From the NCBI GenBank assembly GCA_963805255.1, contig CAWDTK010000009.1, positions 124,001-188,000 on the forward strand: 64,000 nt of DNA, read 5' to 3'. Position 1 is the first letter of the stretch; each line of letters begins with the position of its first letter. The DNA is from Bog-532 sp963805255. GTDB lineage: Bacteria > Actinomycetota > Actinomycetes > Streptosporangiales > Streptosporangiaceae. The notes below the pieces were generated by a model. That model was given only the letters and a program-made list of their open reading frames with translations. It had not been told where the DNA came from and ran no database searches. Of this stretch, positions 17,521-26,268 are shown one piece after another. The position numbers and the translations under genes are program-made.

Positions 17521-17971
17521 CTATGCGGCCTGGCGTGGCCCTGGGATGATCACGACTGGGCATTCCGCGTGGTGGGTGACCTGGCTGCTCACCGAACCCA
17601 GCAAGAGCCTGGCGAACGCCGCCGCCGCGGGACCCCACGACGAGCATGTCGGCGTCACGCGAGGCGCTGACGAGTTCTCCCGCCGCATCCCCCGCGGCCA
17701 CGTTCACGGTGACCTCAGGCACCGTCCCGCCGATTTCGCTGGCGACCTTGTCCACGAATTCGTGGACCATCACCCGCGCGAGGTCCTGGTCAAGGCTGTT
17801 CTCTGGATAGCTGCGCAGACCCCAGTAGATCATGGTGGCCGGGCGAACTGGGCCCGGGTCTACCGTCATGACGGTCAGCGGGACATGACGCAGGACGGCC
17901 TCCTGCAGCGCCCAGCGAAGGGCATGGCGCGAGTGGTCCGAGCCGTCCACGCCGACGATGATTCCGGGCAC
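17521..17971 (-). pseudogene. universal stress protein gene in the pst operon, frameshifted
   Basis: UspA-fold nucleotide-binding protein. The frame opening at ATG 17971 gives a normal USP (IIVGVDGSDHSRHALRWAL ... ADMLVVGSRGGG). The conserved end (FARLLLGSVSSQVTHHAECP, VVIIPGP, stop at 17521) is in the next frame. One extra G in the GGCGGCGGCG run near 17620 accounts for it. If repaired, the ATP motif and a normal length of about 150 aa return. It sits 3 bp downstream of pstB and upstream of phoU. Assembly error and true mutation are both possible. Confidence 0.85.
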
Positions 17972-17974
17972 GGC

Positions 17975-18853
17975 TCAGCCCATCCGGCCGGTGACGTAGG
18001 CCTTGGTGCGGCTGTCGTGCGGGTCCTGGAAGATCTGCCCGGTCCGGCCGTACTCGACGAGCACGCCCGTGCGGGTATCGCTTTTTTCGTTGCGGAGCAC
18101 GGAGTAGAAGGCGGTGCGGTCGCTGACCCGCGTGGCCTGCTGCATGTTGTGCGTGACGATGACGATGGTGTACTGCGACTTGATCTGCTGCATCAGGTCC
18201 TCGATGGCGCTCGTGGCGATCGGGTCGAGCGCCGAGCAGGGCTCGTCCATGAGGATGACATCCGGCTGCACGGCGAGCGTGCGGGCGATGCACAGCCGCT
18301 GCGCCTGGCCGCCGGAGAGGCCCAGGCCCGAGGCCTTGAGCCGGTCCTTTACCTCGTCCCACAGCGCGGCCTGGTGCAACGAGCGCTCAACGATCTCATC
18401 TAGCTTGCCCTTGTTGTGCTCGCCGTTGATGCGAGGTCCATAGGCGATATTGTCGTAGATCGACTTCGGGAACGGGTTCGGCTTCTGGAAGACCATGCCG
18501 ATGCGCCGGCGCACGGCTATCGGGGAGACATCCTTGGCGTACAGCGACGCCCCGCGGTAGTGCACGTCACCGTCGACGTGAGCGCCCGGTACGAGGTCGT
18601 TCATGCGGTTCAGCGTCCGCAGCACCGTCGTCTTGCCGCACCCGGACGGGCCGATGAACGCCGTGATCTCGTGCTCGTAGATGGACAGCGAGACGTCCGT
18701 GACGGCCCGGAAGGAGCCGTAGTAGCACGAGACCTTCTTAGCATCGAAGACAGTCGCGCCCGGCGCATCGAACGCAGATGCGCCTGGCGTCATCTGCACC
18801 TGGGACTGGGGCAGTTGGGCATTGGCGGCAACGTTCTGCTCTGACTGGTCCAT
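17975..18853 (-). CDS. pstB: phosphate ABC transporter ATP-binding protein PstB
   Basis: Cytoplasmic ATPase of the high-affinity phosphate importer. Walker A is GPSGCGKTTVLRTLNRMND (about residue 73). The Q-loop is MVFQKPNPFPKSIYDN. The ABC signature is LSGGQAQRLCIART, an Ala variant of the usual LSGGQQQR. Walker B is VILMDEPCSALDP and the switch His is in IVTHNMQQ. A roughly 35-residue Gln/Ala/Pro-rich N-terminal extension precedes the domain. It is 34 bp downstream of pstA. Confidence 0.96.
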   Translation of the reverse strand: MDQSEQNVAANAQLPQSQVQMTPGASAFDAPGATVFDAKKVSCYYGSFRAVTDVSLSIYEHEITAFIGPSGCGKTTVLRTLNRMNDLVPGAHVDGDVHYRGASLYAKDVSPIAVRRRIGMVFQKPNPFPKSIYDNIAYGPRINGEHNKGKLDEIVERSLHQAALWDEVKDRLKASGLGLSGGQAQRLCIARTLAVQPDVILMDEPCSALDPIATSAIEDLMQQIKSQYTIVIVTHNMQQATRVSDRTAFYSVLRNEKSDTRTGVLVEYGRTGQIFQDPHDSRTKAYVTGRMG

Positions 18854-18887
18854 GACGTTCCTAGCGCGGCTTTCTGTCGAAGCATTC

Positions 18888-19778
18888 CTAGCGGGAGAAT
18901 CTGGTGAATCGTGCGGTGATGAAACGGGCGACGACCAGGAGGACGAAGGCTATGACGATGAGCGTGAGCGCCGCGCCCCAGCCGCGGTCCTGTGCGCCGG
19001 TATACGGCGAGTTCGCGTTCACGAAGATCTGCGAGGGCAGCGAGGTGTTGGCGCCGCTGAACACATTCTTGTTCACCGTGGTCACCGTGAGGATGGTGAA
19101 CAGCAGCGGCGCCGTCTCACCGGCGGCCCGGGCGACGGCGAGCAGCGCGCCGCTGACAATTCCGCCGATCGCCGCCGGCAACACCACGGTCACCGTCACT
19201 CGGGCCTTGGTGGCACCGAGGGCGTAGCTCCCTTCGCGCAGCGCGTTGGGGACCAGCTTCAGCATCTCATCGGTGGAGCGGATGACGACCGGCAGCATGA
19301 GGCAGGCCAGGGCGAAGGCGCCGGCCAGGCCCGAGAAGCCGAAGTGCAGCACCCAGATCGAGAAGATGAACAGGCCCATAATGATCGAGGGCACGCCCGT
19401 CATCACGTCGCTGAAGAACCCTATGAGCCGCGCCAGAAAGTTCCGGCCGCCGTACTCATTGAGGTAGATCGCGCCCAGAATGCCGAGCGGCACGGCCATG
19501 ACCGTGGCCAGGGCCACGATCTCGAAGGTGCCGGCTATCGCCGGACCGATTCCGCCCACGTTCGCGGGCGCTACATTCGGCGGGATCGAGCTGGTCAGGA
19601 AGGACCAGCTGATCACCGAGATGCCCTTGGCGACCGTCGTGACCAGGACGAATCCCAGCGGGATGATCACGAGCACGAACGCGAGCACCATCAGTACGGT
19701 CACGATGCGGTTGCTGGTGCGCCGCCAGCCCGCCGGCTCTCGCAGGTCGTGCTGCTGCTGCTCGGTGGCGACGGCCAT
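18888..19778 (-). CDS. pstA: phosphate ABC transporter permease PstA
   Basis: Inner-membrane permease half of the phosphate importer with about six membrane helices. The ABC-docking loop is in EMLKLVPNALREGSYALGAT. The start is ATG 19778 (MAVATEQQQHDLREPAG), whose first base is shared with the pstC stop (TGATG overlap). Open frame further upstream is pstC read out of frame. Length 296 aa is typical. Confidence 0.94.
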   Translation of the reverse strand: MAVATEQQQHDLREPAGWRRTSNRIVTVLMVLAFVLVIIPLGFVLVTTVAKGISVISWSFLTSSIPPNVAPANVGGIGPAIAGTFEIVALATVMAVPLGILGAIYLNEYGGRNFLARLIGFFSDVMTGVPSIIMGLFIFSIWVLHFGFSGLAGAFALACLMLPVVIRSTDEMLKLVPNALREGSYALGATKARVTVTVVLPAAIGGIVSGALLAVARAAGETAPLLFTILTVTTVNKNVFSGANTSLPSQIFVNANSPYTGAQDRGWGAALTLIVIAFVLLVVARFITARFTRFSR

Positions 19779-20752
19779 CAGGCCCCCCTCCTGCGGCGGG
19801 CGGAGCGTTCCACGATTCCGCGGGCGACCAGGTTGATGATGATCGTTATCACGAACAAGAGCACGCCGCACCCGAACAGCGCGGCACGGAACACGCCGGT
19901 GGCCTCGCCAAACTGGTTCGCGATGACCGAGGGCAAGCTGTAGCCGGGGGCGAACAGGTGCGACGTGATCGTGGGCGACGCGCCGATCACCAGCGCGGCC
20001 GCGATCGTCTCGCCGAACGCCCGGCCCAGGCCGAGCAGCACCGCCCCGACGACGCCGCCCTGGCTGTGCGGCCAGACAGCACCGCGGATCATCTCCCACC
20101 GGGTGGCGCCCAGCGCGTACGCGCCCTCCCTGTCGATGGCCGGCACCGTCGCGATGACCTCGCGCGACAGCGAGGTCACGATCGGCGTGATCATGAAGGC
20201 CAGGATGATGCCGGCGGTAAAGAACGAGGCCCCGCTGGTGGGCGGCCCGAACAGGGAGCCGAGTACCGGGATGCCGTTGACGCCCGAGCCTATCGGGGCG
20301 TAGATGTGCTGGATCCAGGGTGCGAACACCAGGATGCCCCACAGGCCCCAGACCACCGACGGGACCACCGCCAGGAGGTCGATCACGTACACGATCGGCC
20401 GCGACCAACGGTACGGCACGACCTCGGTCAGGAGCAGGGCGATGCCCACGCTGACCGGGACGGCCAGCACGAGCGCGATCACCCCCGTGATGGCCGTGCC
20501 GTAAATGAAGGCCAGCGCGCCGAACTGGTTGGCCGTGGGGTCCCAGTTATTCGAAAAGATCTTCAGGCCCTCGGCGCTGAACCACGACGAGGCCTGCTGG
20601 CTGGTCGTGATGGCGATCAGGACGAGGATCACCAGCACCAGCAGGCCGGAGGCGAGCGCGATGACCTGGAAGGTGCGGTCGCCGAGCGGCCGCCGCTCCG
20701 ACAGGGCGGATCCGGCCGGGATGGCCGGATCCGCCCGCGTGGCAGTGCTCAC
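19778..20752 (-). CDS. pstC: phosphate ABC transporter permease PstC
   Basis: Partner permease of PstA with about six membrane helices, for example VIALASGLLVLVILVLIAIT near the N terminus. The docking motif is AIDREGAYALGATRWEMIRG. A conserved periplasmic segment around GILVFAPWIQHIYAP is also seen. The 324-residue length fits. It is 37 bp downstream of pstS and coupled to pstA by a TGATG junction. Confidence 0.95.
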   Translation of the reverse strand: MSTATRADPAIPAGSALSERRPLGDRTFQVIALASGLLVLVILVLIAITTSQQASSWFSAEGLKIFSNNWDPTANQFGALAFIYGTAITGVIALVLAVPVSVGIALLLTEVVPYRWSRPIVYVIDLLAVVPSVVWGLWGILVFAPWIQHIYAPIGSGVNGIPVLGSLFGPPTSGASFFTAGIILAFMITPIVTSLSREVIATVPAIDREGAYALGATRWEMIRGAVWPHSQGGVVGAVLLGLGRAFGETIAAALVIGASPTITSHLFAPGYSLPSVIANQFGEATGVFRAALFGCGVLLFVITIIINLVARGIVERSARRRRGA

Positions 20753-20789
20753 GGCGGGGGGCCTATCTGGTACGTCTGCATCACAGTGC

Positions 20790-21923
20790 TCATGACGCGC
20801 CCGGTGACGGGGCCGACGATGACGAGCCGATCATGCTCAGTTGCGCCTGGGCCTTCTGGTCGATGCTGGCCGGAAGCGCCGCATAGCCCAGTGTGGGGAG
20901 CAGTTTCTGGCCGGCCCCGAGCAGGTAGCCGATGTAGGCCTTGAGCATGTTCGCGGTATTCGTGTTCGACTGGCTCTGCAAGACCAGATCCCACGACTGA
21001 TAGGTGATCGGGTACGCGTTCGCGCCCGACCCCCAGACCGCGTGGAACGTAAGGTTCGGCGCGACGGTGACCCCGGACGCGGACGCGGACGCCGACTCCG
21101 TGGAGGGCGCGACGTAGTTGCCGTCCTTGTTCTTGACCGAAGCGAAGGTCAGCCCGGAGGCCTTGGCGTCGGCGTAGTCCACGTACCCGATGGCTCCGGG
21201 GGTGGACTTGACGATCTGCGCCACCCCGCCGTTGCCGTTGCAGGCGCGGGCGGTGGCGGGCCACTTGACGGTCGAGCTGCTGCCGAGCGTCCACACGCTT
21301 GGCGCGGCCGTCTGGAGGAACAGGGAGAAGTTCTGCGTCGTGCCCGACGAATCCGAGCGTACGGCGATGGTGATCGGGGTGCTGGGCAGCTTGACACCGG
21401 GGTTGATCGACGCGATCGCCGAGTTGTTCCACGACGTGATCTTGCCCTGGTAGATATTCGCGATGACCTCCGGAGTCAGCTTCAGGTTGCTGACGCCTGA
21501 CAGGTTGTACGCCAACGTGATCGGGCCGATCAGGACGGGGAAGTAGAGCACCGTCTTGCCCTTGAAGTTCGATTCCTCGGCGGCCGGGATCGGCGAGTCC
21601 GAGCCCGCGAAGTTGACCACCCCCGAGGCCAGGTCCGTCCGCCCCTTACCGGAGCCGCCGCCGCCGTAGTTGACCGTCATGTTGGGCTGGATCGACTTGA
21701 AGTCCTGGATGGCTGCCTCCTGGAAGGGGAGCTGGAACGTCGATCCGCTCGCGTTAAGCGAGCCGGAGAGCTTGGCGGCGCTGCCGCCGCTGCTCGACGA
21801 GGGGCTGCTGCTCGACTTGGAGCCGCTGCTCGACGAGCTCGAGCTGCAGGCGGCAAGGGACAATGCCATCGTGACGAGGGCGACCCCCGCCGTCGTGCCC
21901 CCCTGGATGCGCGCACGTTGCAT
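20790..21923 (-). CDS. pstS: phosphate-binding lipoprotein PstS
   Basis: Extracytoplasmic receptor that captures phosphate for PstCAB. The N terminus is a lipoprotein signal with lipobox LSLAAC, followed by a Ser/Gly linker. Phosphate-site segments are LNASGSTFQLPFQEAA, YGGGGSGKGRTDLASG, NFAGSDSPI and RSDSSGTTQNFSLFL. The start at ATG 21923 is preceded by AGAGGGG, so the longer open frame is not used. Length 377 aa. First gene of the operon; I could not find a convincing PHO box upstream by eye. Confidence 0.95.
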   Translation of the reverse strand: MQRARIQGGTTAGVALVTMALSLAACSSSSSSSGSKSSSSPSSSSGGSAAKLSGSLNASGSTFQLPFQEAAIQDFKSIQPNMTVNYGGGGSGKGRTDLASGVVNFAGSDSPIPAAEESNFKGKTVLYFPVLIGPITLAYNLSGVSNLKLTPEVIANIYQGKITSWNNSAIASINPGVKLPSTPITIAVRSDSSGTTQNFSLFLQTAAPSVWTLGSSSTVKWPATARACNGNGGVAQIVKSTPGAIGYVDYADAKASGLTFASVKNKDGNYVAPSTESASASASGVTVAPNLTFHAVWGSGANAYPITYQSWDLVLQSQSNTNTANMLKAYIGYLLGAGQKLLPTLGYAALPASIDQKAQAQLSMIGSSSSAPSPGAS

Positions 21924-22606
21924 ATCAGATACCCCTCTGTAGTTACCCGCCAAGCGTGGCCACCTATATTGCTTACTTACCTGCGGAACGTGGCCACGAG
22001 GTTGCATTGATGGTGTGGCGCCGATTCCCGGCCTGATCAACGACGATGCTAGCGGTCGACTTCAACGCCTCGCCAGCCACCTCACGCCCACCGGTTATCC
22101 CACTGTGCACCATTATGTCGCCGCCCACCGTAGTGTGGGGAACGTTAATTGCAGGCAAACGATGCATGAACTTCACCTTGCCATTGCGATACTGTGCGCA
22201 GCTCACGTGGGCGGCAGGCCCTGGCCCGAAGATCCGTCGCCGGCCGGCACCGTGCCGATCACATGCCAGCCGGACGCCTTCACGCTGGTCTTCAGCGGCC
22301 GCCGGCCGCTCTTCTGCGTCACCGGCCGCCCCCGGCGCAGCAATGCATTCCCGCCGCGGGCTATCACAATCCTCATGACGTCTCCCACATGCGGGCAACG
22401 TTTCCAGGCCGGCGGAAAGCCCAGTAGGGACCAACGTCACCGCCGGCGGGCAGTGATCTATTCACCATCGGCATTGTGTGCTGGCATACCAGGCCGGGCA
22501 AGGTACTGTTTTCTTGCCCGTCATCCTCACGCTACCTTTACGTCGGCTGCAAGACTGGGGCCGCAATTCGCCGGTCATGCATCACCTGTCCAGCGGCTCG
22601 TTCAAT
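21924..22606. other. intergenic region upstream of pstS
   Basis: About 680 bp without an intact gene. It must hold the leftward pst promoter. Near its centre is a short carbamate-kinase-like remnant (22310-22376), and its right end is the insertion site of the IS5-family element. Other open frames here lack ribosome sites and family resemblance. Confidence 0.6.
22310..22376 (-). pseudogene. carbamate kinase N-terminal remnant
   Basis: The minus-strand reading from ATG 22376, MRIVIARGGNALLRRGRPVT, is close to the nucleotide-binding start of carbamate kinases (ArcC). Resemblance then stops and the frame ends at 22203. A full enzyme needs about 310 residues, so this is a remnant at most. It may have been truncated in an event related to the adjacent IS insertion (inferred). 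Confidence 0.45.
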
Positions 22607-23500
22607 GAGGGTTATTCACAGGGTCGGGTTTATTCGCTAGAAAGTACGCAAAGCATCGGCACGCCTAAGTGAAAGACGGCCCGCTTCTCGAAAGGATTGG
22701 GTTACCACACTCAACCTAGAGAAGCGAGCCGCCGGATGTATAATACCACGGGTTTCACCAGGGATGAGGTCATCGAACTCTGCGCCATGATCAACGCAGC
22801 CGAACTGGAACCCGGGACGAAACTCTGGCCGCCGATCCTGGGATTGTTCAGGTCGGCTGTCGCCTCTCTTACATATATGCGGCGCAACCGCGTCCAAGCG
22901 GAAATAGCTGAATCATTCGGCGTCTCGCAGCCCACAGTGAGCCGGGCGATTTCAGCAATGACCTCAATCATAAAGAAAGTGCTTGCCCCCTATGTTCCCA
23001 CCGCGGACGAACTCGAAGAGAACATGCAGTACATCATCGACGGAACTCTGCTCCCGTGCTGGTCATGGGCCACACGGCCGGAACTGTACTCCGGCAAGCA
23101 CAAGACCACTGGCATGAACATACAGGTCGCGTGCAACCTTGCGGGACGCCTCGCGTGGATTTCCGACCCTGTCGACGGCAGCCGCCACGACAGCCATTGC
23201 ATGGATGAATCAGGAGTCCTCATCACGATGGATCCCGGTAACTGGGCTGGCGATAAAGGATATGTCGGTCATGGCATGATCACTCCATTTAAGAAGCCCG
23301 CCGGAGGCGAGCTTCTCGACTGGCAGAAGGAATTCAACACTCAGGTCAATAAGCTCCGCTACGTCATTGAGCAAGTCATCGCAAACTTCAAAACCTGGCG
23401 GATCATGCACACCGACTATCGGCGCCCGATCGAGACTTTCCCTACCACGATCTCAACCGTTATTGCTCTGCACTTCTACAAGATCGCCTGAATAACCCTC
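22607..23500 (+). mobile_element. IS5-family insertion sequence, 894 bp, apparently intact
   Basis: Bounded by perfect 12-bp inverted repeats, GAGGGTTATTCA at 22607-22618 and its complement at 23489-23500, flanked by a 3-bp direct repeat AAT (22604-22606, 23501-23503). It carries one transposase gene whose stop codon lies inside the right repeat. Size, repeat start and short target duplication fit the IS5 family (IS427/IS1031-like groups). Intact ends and an open transposase frame suggest recent insertion. Confidence 0.88.
22736..23491 (+). CDS. IS5-family DDE transposase (DDE_Tnp_4 type)
   Basis: Catalyses movement of the surrounding element. A helix-turn-helix (NRVQAEIAESFGVSQPTVSR, about 44-63) is followed by a HARBI1-like catalytic domain. 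Asp residues are in IIDGTLLPC and in GNWAGDKGYVGHG; the final Glu is likely in LRYVIEQVIANFKTWRI. SGKHKTTGMNIQVACNLAG is a family hallmark. The start is ATG 22736. Lower GC and more A/T-ending codons than the flanking genes suggest an outside origin. Confidence 0.88.
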   Translation: MYNTTGFTRDEVIELCAMINAAELEPGTKLWPPILGLFRSAVASLTYMRRNRVQAEIAESFGVSQPTVSRAISAMTSIIKKVLAPYVPTADELEENMQYIIDGTLLPCWSWATRPELYSGKHKTTGMNIQVACNLAGRLAWISDPVDGSRHDSHCMDESGVLITMDPGNWAGDKGYVGHGMITPFKKPAGGELLDWQKEFNTQVNKLRYVIEQVIANFKTWRIMHTDYRRPIETFPTTISTVIALHFYKIA

Positions 23501-23581
23501 AATGCGCGTCCATTCTGGCGCATATCCGTTGCCTCAGCTTGCTGTCAGCCGGCTCTTCGATGTGCGGGCGGCAACGCGAAA

Positions 23582-23617
23582 GCCCCGCCGCCCTGACAGG
23601 TGTCAGGGCGGCGGGGC
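23582..23617. terminator. strong hairpin, probable bidirectional terminator
   Basis: A perfect GC-rich inverted repeat of about 17 bp (GCCCCGCCGCCCTGACA with its complement) and a minimal loop. It lies 32 bp past the stop of the DUF1416 gene and likely ends the sulfurtransferase operon. Confidence 0.75.
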
Positions 23618-23649
23618 CATATTCGCTAATCCGGGTGCCGGCTGCCGGC

Positions 23650-23979
23650 TCAGACAGTCACCTCGATCTTGGTGACCTTGCCGTATTCGGCCGAGACACT
23701 GCGGTCGGCGCGCGCTCCCCCGGGCGCGAGCACCCGGAGCTTCCACGTGCCGGGCGCGGCGAAGAAGCGGAACCCGCCGTCCTCGCCGAGCGGGACCTCG
23801 GCCACGAATTCGTCACCGGTGCCGAGCAGCCGGGCGTACCCGGTCGACACCGGGGCGCTGTCCCGCAGCACGTGCCCTTCCACCACGGCCTGGCTACCCG
23901 TGCCGGTGGCCGCGGCCACCGGCACACCGCCCGCCGGTGCGCCGCAGCCGTCGCCCGTGGACTGGTTCGCATGCGTCAT
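23650..23979 (-). CDS. DUF1416 protein, partner of sulfurtransferase
   Basis: A 109-residue protein with a Gly/Cys N terminus (GCGAPAGG) and a beta-sandwich-like domain (VVEGHVLRDSAPVSTGYARL ... FRFFAAPGTWKLRVLAPGG). In actinobacteria this family is found directly downstream of SseA/CysA-type sulfurtransferases. Here the ATG at 23979 overlaps the sulfurtransferase stop (ATGA), implying co-translation. Exact function unknown. Confidence 0.88.
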   Translation of the reverse strand: MTHANQSTGDGCGAPAGGVPVAAATGTGSQAVVEGHVLRDSAPVSTGYARLLGTGDEFVAEVPLGEDGGFRFFAAPGTWKLRVLAPGGARADRSVSAEYGKVTKIEVTV

Positions 23980-24818
23980 CGGGCATCTCCCAGCTCGATC
24001 GGAACGCCCACGAGCGAGCCATACTCGGTCCATGAGCCGTCATAGTTCTTGACGTTCGGCTGCTCCAGCAGCTCGTGCAGGACGAACCAGGTGTGCGCGG
24101 AACGCTCGCCGATCCGGCAGTAGGCGATGGTGTCCCTGGCGAAGTCCAGCCCGGCCTCGTCCCCGTACAGGGTGCGCAGCTCGTCGTCGGAGCGGAAGGT
24201 GCCGTCCTCGTTGGCCGCCTTGGACCACGGCACGTTGCGCGCGGTGGGGATGTGCCCGCCGCGCTGCGCCTGCTCCTGCGGGAGATGCGCCGGCGCGAGC
24301 AGCCGCCCGGCGAACTCGTCCGGGGAGCGGACGTCGACCAGGTTGCGCTTGCCGATCGCGTCGAGGACCTCGTCACGCCTGGCCCGCAGCGCGGCGTCCT
24401 GCCCGGCCGCCTTGTAGGCCGTGGCCGGGCGCCTGGGCACATCGGTGGTCAGCTCGCGCGAGTCCAGCTCCCACTTCTTGCGGCCGCCGTCGAGCAGCTT
24501 CACGTTGTGGTGGCCGTACAGCTTGAAGTACCAGTAGGCATAGGCGGCGAACCAGTTGTTGTTGCCGCCGTAGAGCACGACCAAGTCGTCGTTGGAGATG
24601 CCGCGTTCGGAGAGCAGCTTCTCGAAGCCGACCCGGTCCACGAAGTCCCGCCGTACCGGATCCTGCAGGTCCTTCTTCCAGTCAATCTTGATCGCGTTGG
24701 GGATGTGCCCCTTGTCGTACGCACTGGTGTCCTCGTCGACCTCGACGAGGGCGACCCCGGGGTCACCGGCGTGCGCTTCCACCCACTCTGCGTCCACGAG
24801 AGCTTCGGAGCGGCTCAT
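23976..24818 (-). CDS. thiosulfate sulfurtransferase (tandem rhodanese)
   Basis: Transfers sulfane sulfur from thiosulfate or a similar donor to a thiophilic acceptor. Two rhodanese domains: an inactive N-terminal one (LVEVDEDTSAYDKGHIPNAI) and a catalytic C-terminal one with the active Cys in IAYCRIGERSAHTWFVL (about residue 233). CRIGERS is the usual actinobacterial loop. The 280-residue length is typical. Operon with the DUF1416 gene. Confidence 0.92.
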   Translation of the reverse strand: MSRSEALVDAEWVEAHAGDPGVALVEVDEDTSAYDKGHIPNAIKIDWKKDLQDPVRRDFVDRVGFEKLLSERGISNDDLVVLYGGNNNWFAAYAYWYFKLYGHHNVKLLDGGRKKWELDSRELTTDVPRRPATAYKAAGQDAALRARRDEVLDAIGKRNLVDVRSPDEFAGRLLAPAHLPQEQAQRGGHIPTARNVPWSKAANEDGTFRSDDELRTLYGDEAGLDFARDTIAYCRIGERSAHTWFVLHELLEQPNVKNYDGSWTEYGSLVGVPIELGDAR

Positions 24819-24842
24819 AACGTTAAAACCTCCAGATGTGGA

Positions 24843-25340
24843 TCAGGCCGCCACGCTTGGCTGAGACGGCCAGATCCGGCGAATGAACAGATACATGTGG
24901 CAGCCCAGGCAGAAATCGAACGCCGCGTCGAGGAACGCGGCCGCCAGGGCCATAGCCGTGAAGGCGATCCCGACGGGGGTCAGGCCGGCCGCGTAGCCGA
25001 TCACGCCGATCGCGGCGATGACCAGCCCCACGCCCTGCGCGAACCGTGGCGGCGCCGTCGGCTCGAAACGCGACGGCGGACCGAGGCGGGGGCGGGCCAG
25101 GAAACGGTAGACCAGGCCGTACGGCGCGTACCGCATCCCGGCGATCGCGCCGACCGCGAACACCAGCGTCTGGGCGAGCAGCAGCCAGACGCTGGTAGTG
25201 GCCAGGGCAAGGGCAAGCACGACCGTCGTGATGACCGCACCGAATCTGGGCCCTCGGGCGTCGATGTCCGTGGTTGCACTCCTTGATACTGACCGGCATA
25301 CGCGATTGGCTCGCTGCTGGCCTCGTCCCGGTGCAGGCAC
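24843..25340 (-). CDS. DUF4395 membrane protein
   Basis: Small membrane protein with three or four helices (VITTVVLALALATTSVWLLL; LVFAVGAIAGMRYAPYG; VGLVIAAIGVIGYAAGLTP). The hallmark opening is DIDARGPRFGA, and a C-terminal CLGCHMYL carries a CxxC pair facing a helix. It often neighbours rhodanese and thioredoxin genes, as here. The start is uncertain: no in-frame start follows the AAGGAG site at about 25290, and the longer frame to 25340 is kept as the outer limit. Confidence 0.75.
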   Translation of the reverse strand: MPAPGRGQQRANRVCRSVSRSATTDIDARGPRFGAVITTVVLALALATTSVWLLLAQTLVFAVGAIAGMRYAPYGLVYRFLARPRLGPPSRFEPTAPPRFAQGVGLVIAAIGVIGYAAGLTPVGIAFTAMALAAAFLDAAFDFCLGCHMYLFIRRIWPSQPSVAA

Positions 25341-25620
25341 GCACCTGACCGGATGATCGCTGGCCAGCAGCGCTGTGCGGGGTCAGCAGCCCGTGCGGTG
25401 CCCGTGCGACGGCCCAGCCGTCGTCTCAGCGCGTCGCGCGCAGGCTGTCAACTGGGAACGGCCGACACAGCGCGCTCGTCACCCGGCAATAGTCCACGGC
25501 ACGCCGCTTCGTCAGCATCTGCGCTGTCCCGGAGAGCACGTAGACGATGTTATGTGAGCTCAGCGCGACTGTCACTCCCCAGCTGAGTACCCTATGTGTC
25601 AATATCGACCGTTTACGAGT

Positions 25621-26142
25621 TTAAGGGCCTGAACTGGCATGAGTCAGTCCCCGGCCGGGGCCGCGGCCGGTTCGCCGCCGGAATCCGGCGGGATGGCGGC
25701 CGGCCGCCGGCAGCCGGCCGAGCGCGGCGATGACGTCGGCCTTGCGCGGCTGGCCGGTCGCCTTACCCGCGATCGCGCCGTCCGGACCGAGCACCAGGAC
25801 GGTGGGCGTGGACAAGATGTTCAGCCGCCGGACCAGGTCCAGCCGCGACTCGGCGTCGATTTCCACGTGCTGCACGCCGTCCACCATTCCCGCGACCTCA
25901 CCCAGGATCTGCCGGGTGGCCCGGCACGGAGCGCAGAAGGCGCTGGAAAACTGGACCAGGGTCGCCCGCGTCCCGAGATCGTGCCGCAGATCCGCGGCGG
26001 TCAGGCTGTCACGCCCGGCGGGGGCCGGGCCGCGGGGCCCGGCCCCCGCGACGCGCAGCCGTCCCTGCCTCCGGCGCCAGGTCAGGCCGAGCGGGGCCAC
26101 CACGATCAGCACCACGACCACCGCCATCACTCCTGCGGTCAT
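25621..26142 (-). CDS. membrane-anchored thioredoxin-like protein
   Basis: One N-terminal anchor (VMAVVVVLIVVAPLGLTW) leads to a thioredoxin fold with active site FSSAFCAPCRATRQIL (CAPC, about residue 75) and a cis-Pro loop ILSTPTVLVLGPDG. It probably acts as an extracytoplasmic thiol-disulfide protein. A very strong AGGAGGT directly abuts ATG 26142, so translation may begin at the internal GTG/ATG near 26127-26130 instead. Near the rhodanese and DUF4395 genes, suggesting a shared sulfur or redox role (inferred). Confidence 0.8.
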   Translation of the reverse strand: MTAGVMAVVVVLIVVAPLGLTWRRRQGRLRVAGAGPRGPAPAGRDSLTAADLRHDLGTRATLVQFSSAFCAPCRATRQILGEVAGMVDGVQHVEIDAESRLDLVRRLNILSTPTVLVLGPDGAIAGKATGQPRKADVIAALGRLPAAGRHPAGFRRRTGRGPGRGLTHASSGP

Positions 26143-26268
26143 ACCTCCTGGAAAGCACGGGAGAACCGCGGACATTCCGCATGGACCCGGCCTGCACCGC
26201 AGCAACGTCCCAGACCGGCCCTGACGCTCAGCGGGCCCACACCGGGCCCACCGGGCCCAGCGACCCGT

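Noticed and set aside
16841..17971. Single 376-residue USP-PhoU fusion protein
   Set aside because: The junction residues match neither family, while the USP ending is intact in the other frame and PhoU has its own start; a one-base shift creates the fusion.
18822..20944. Plus-strand open frames of 373 and 328 codons
   Set aside because: Antisense shadows of pstA and pstC, rich in Arg, Asp, His and Gly.
21924..22150. PHO box (paired GTTCACC repeats) upstream of pstS
   Set aside because: I found no convincing pair on reading the region; regulation by PhoP is expected but not shown.
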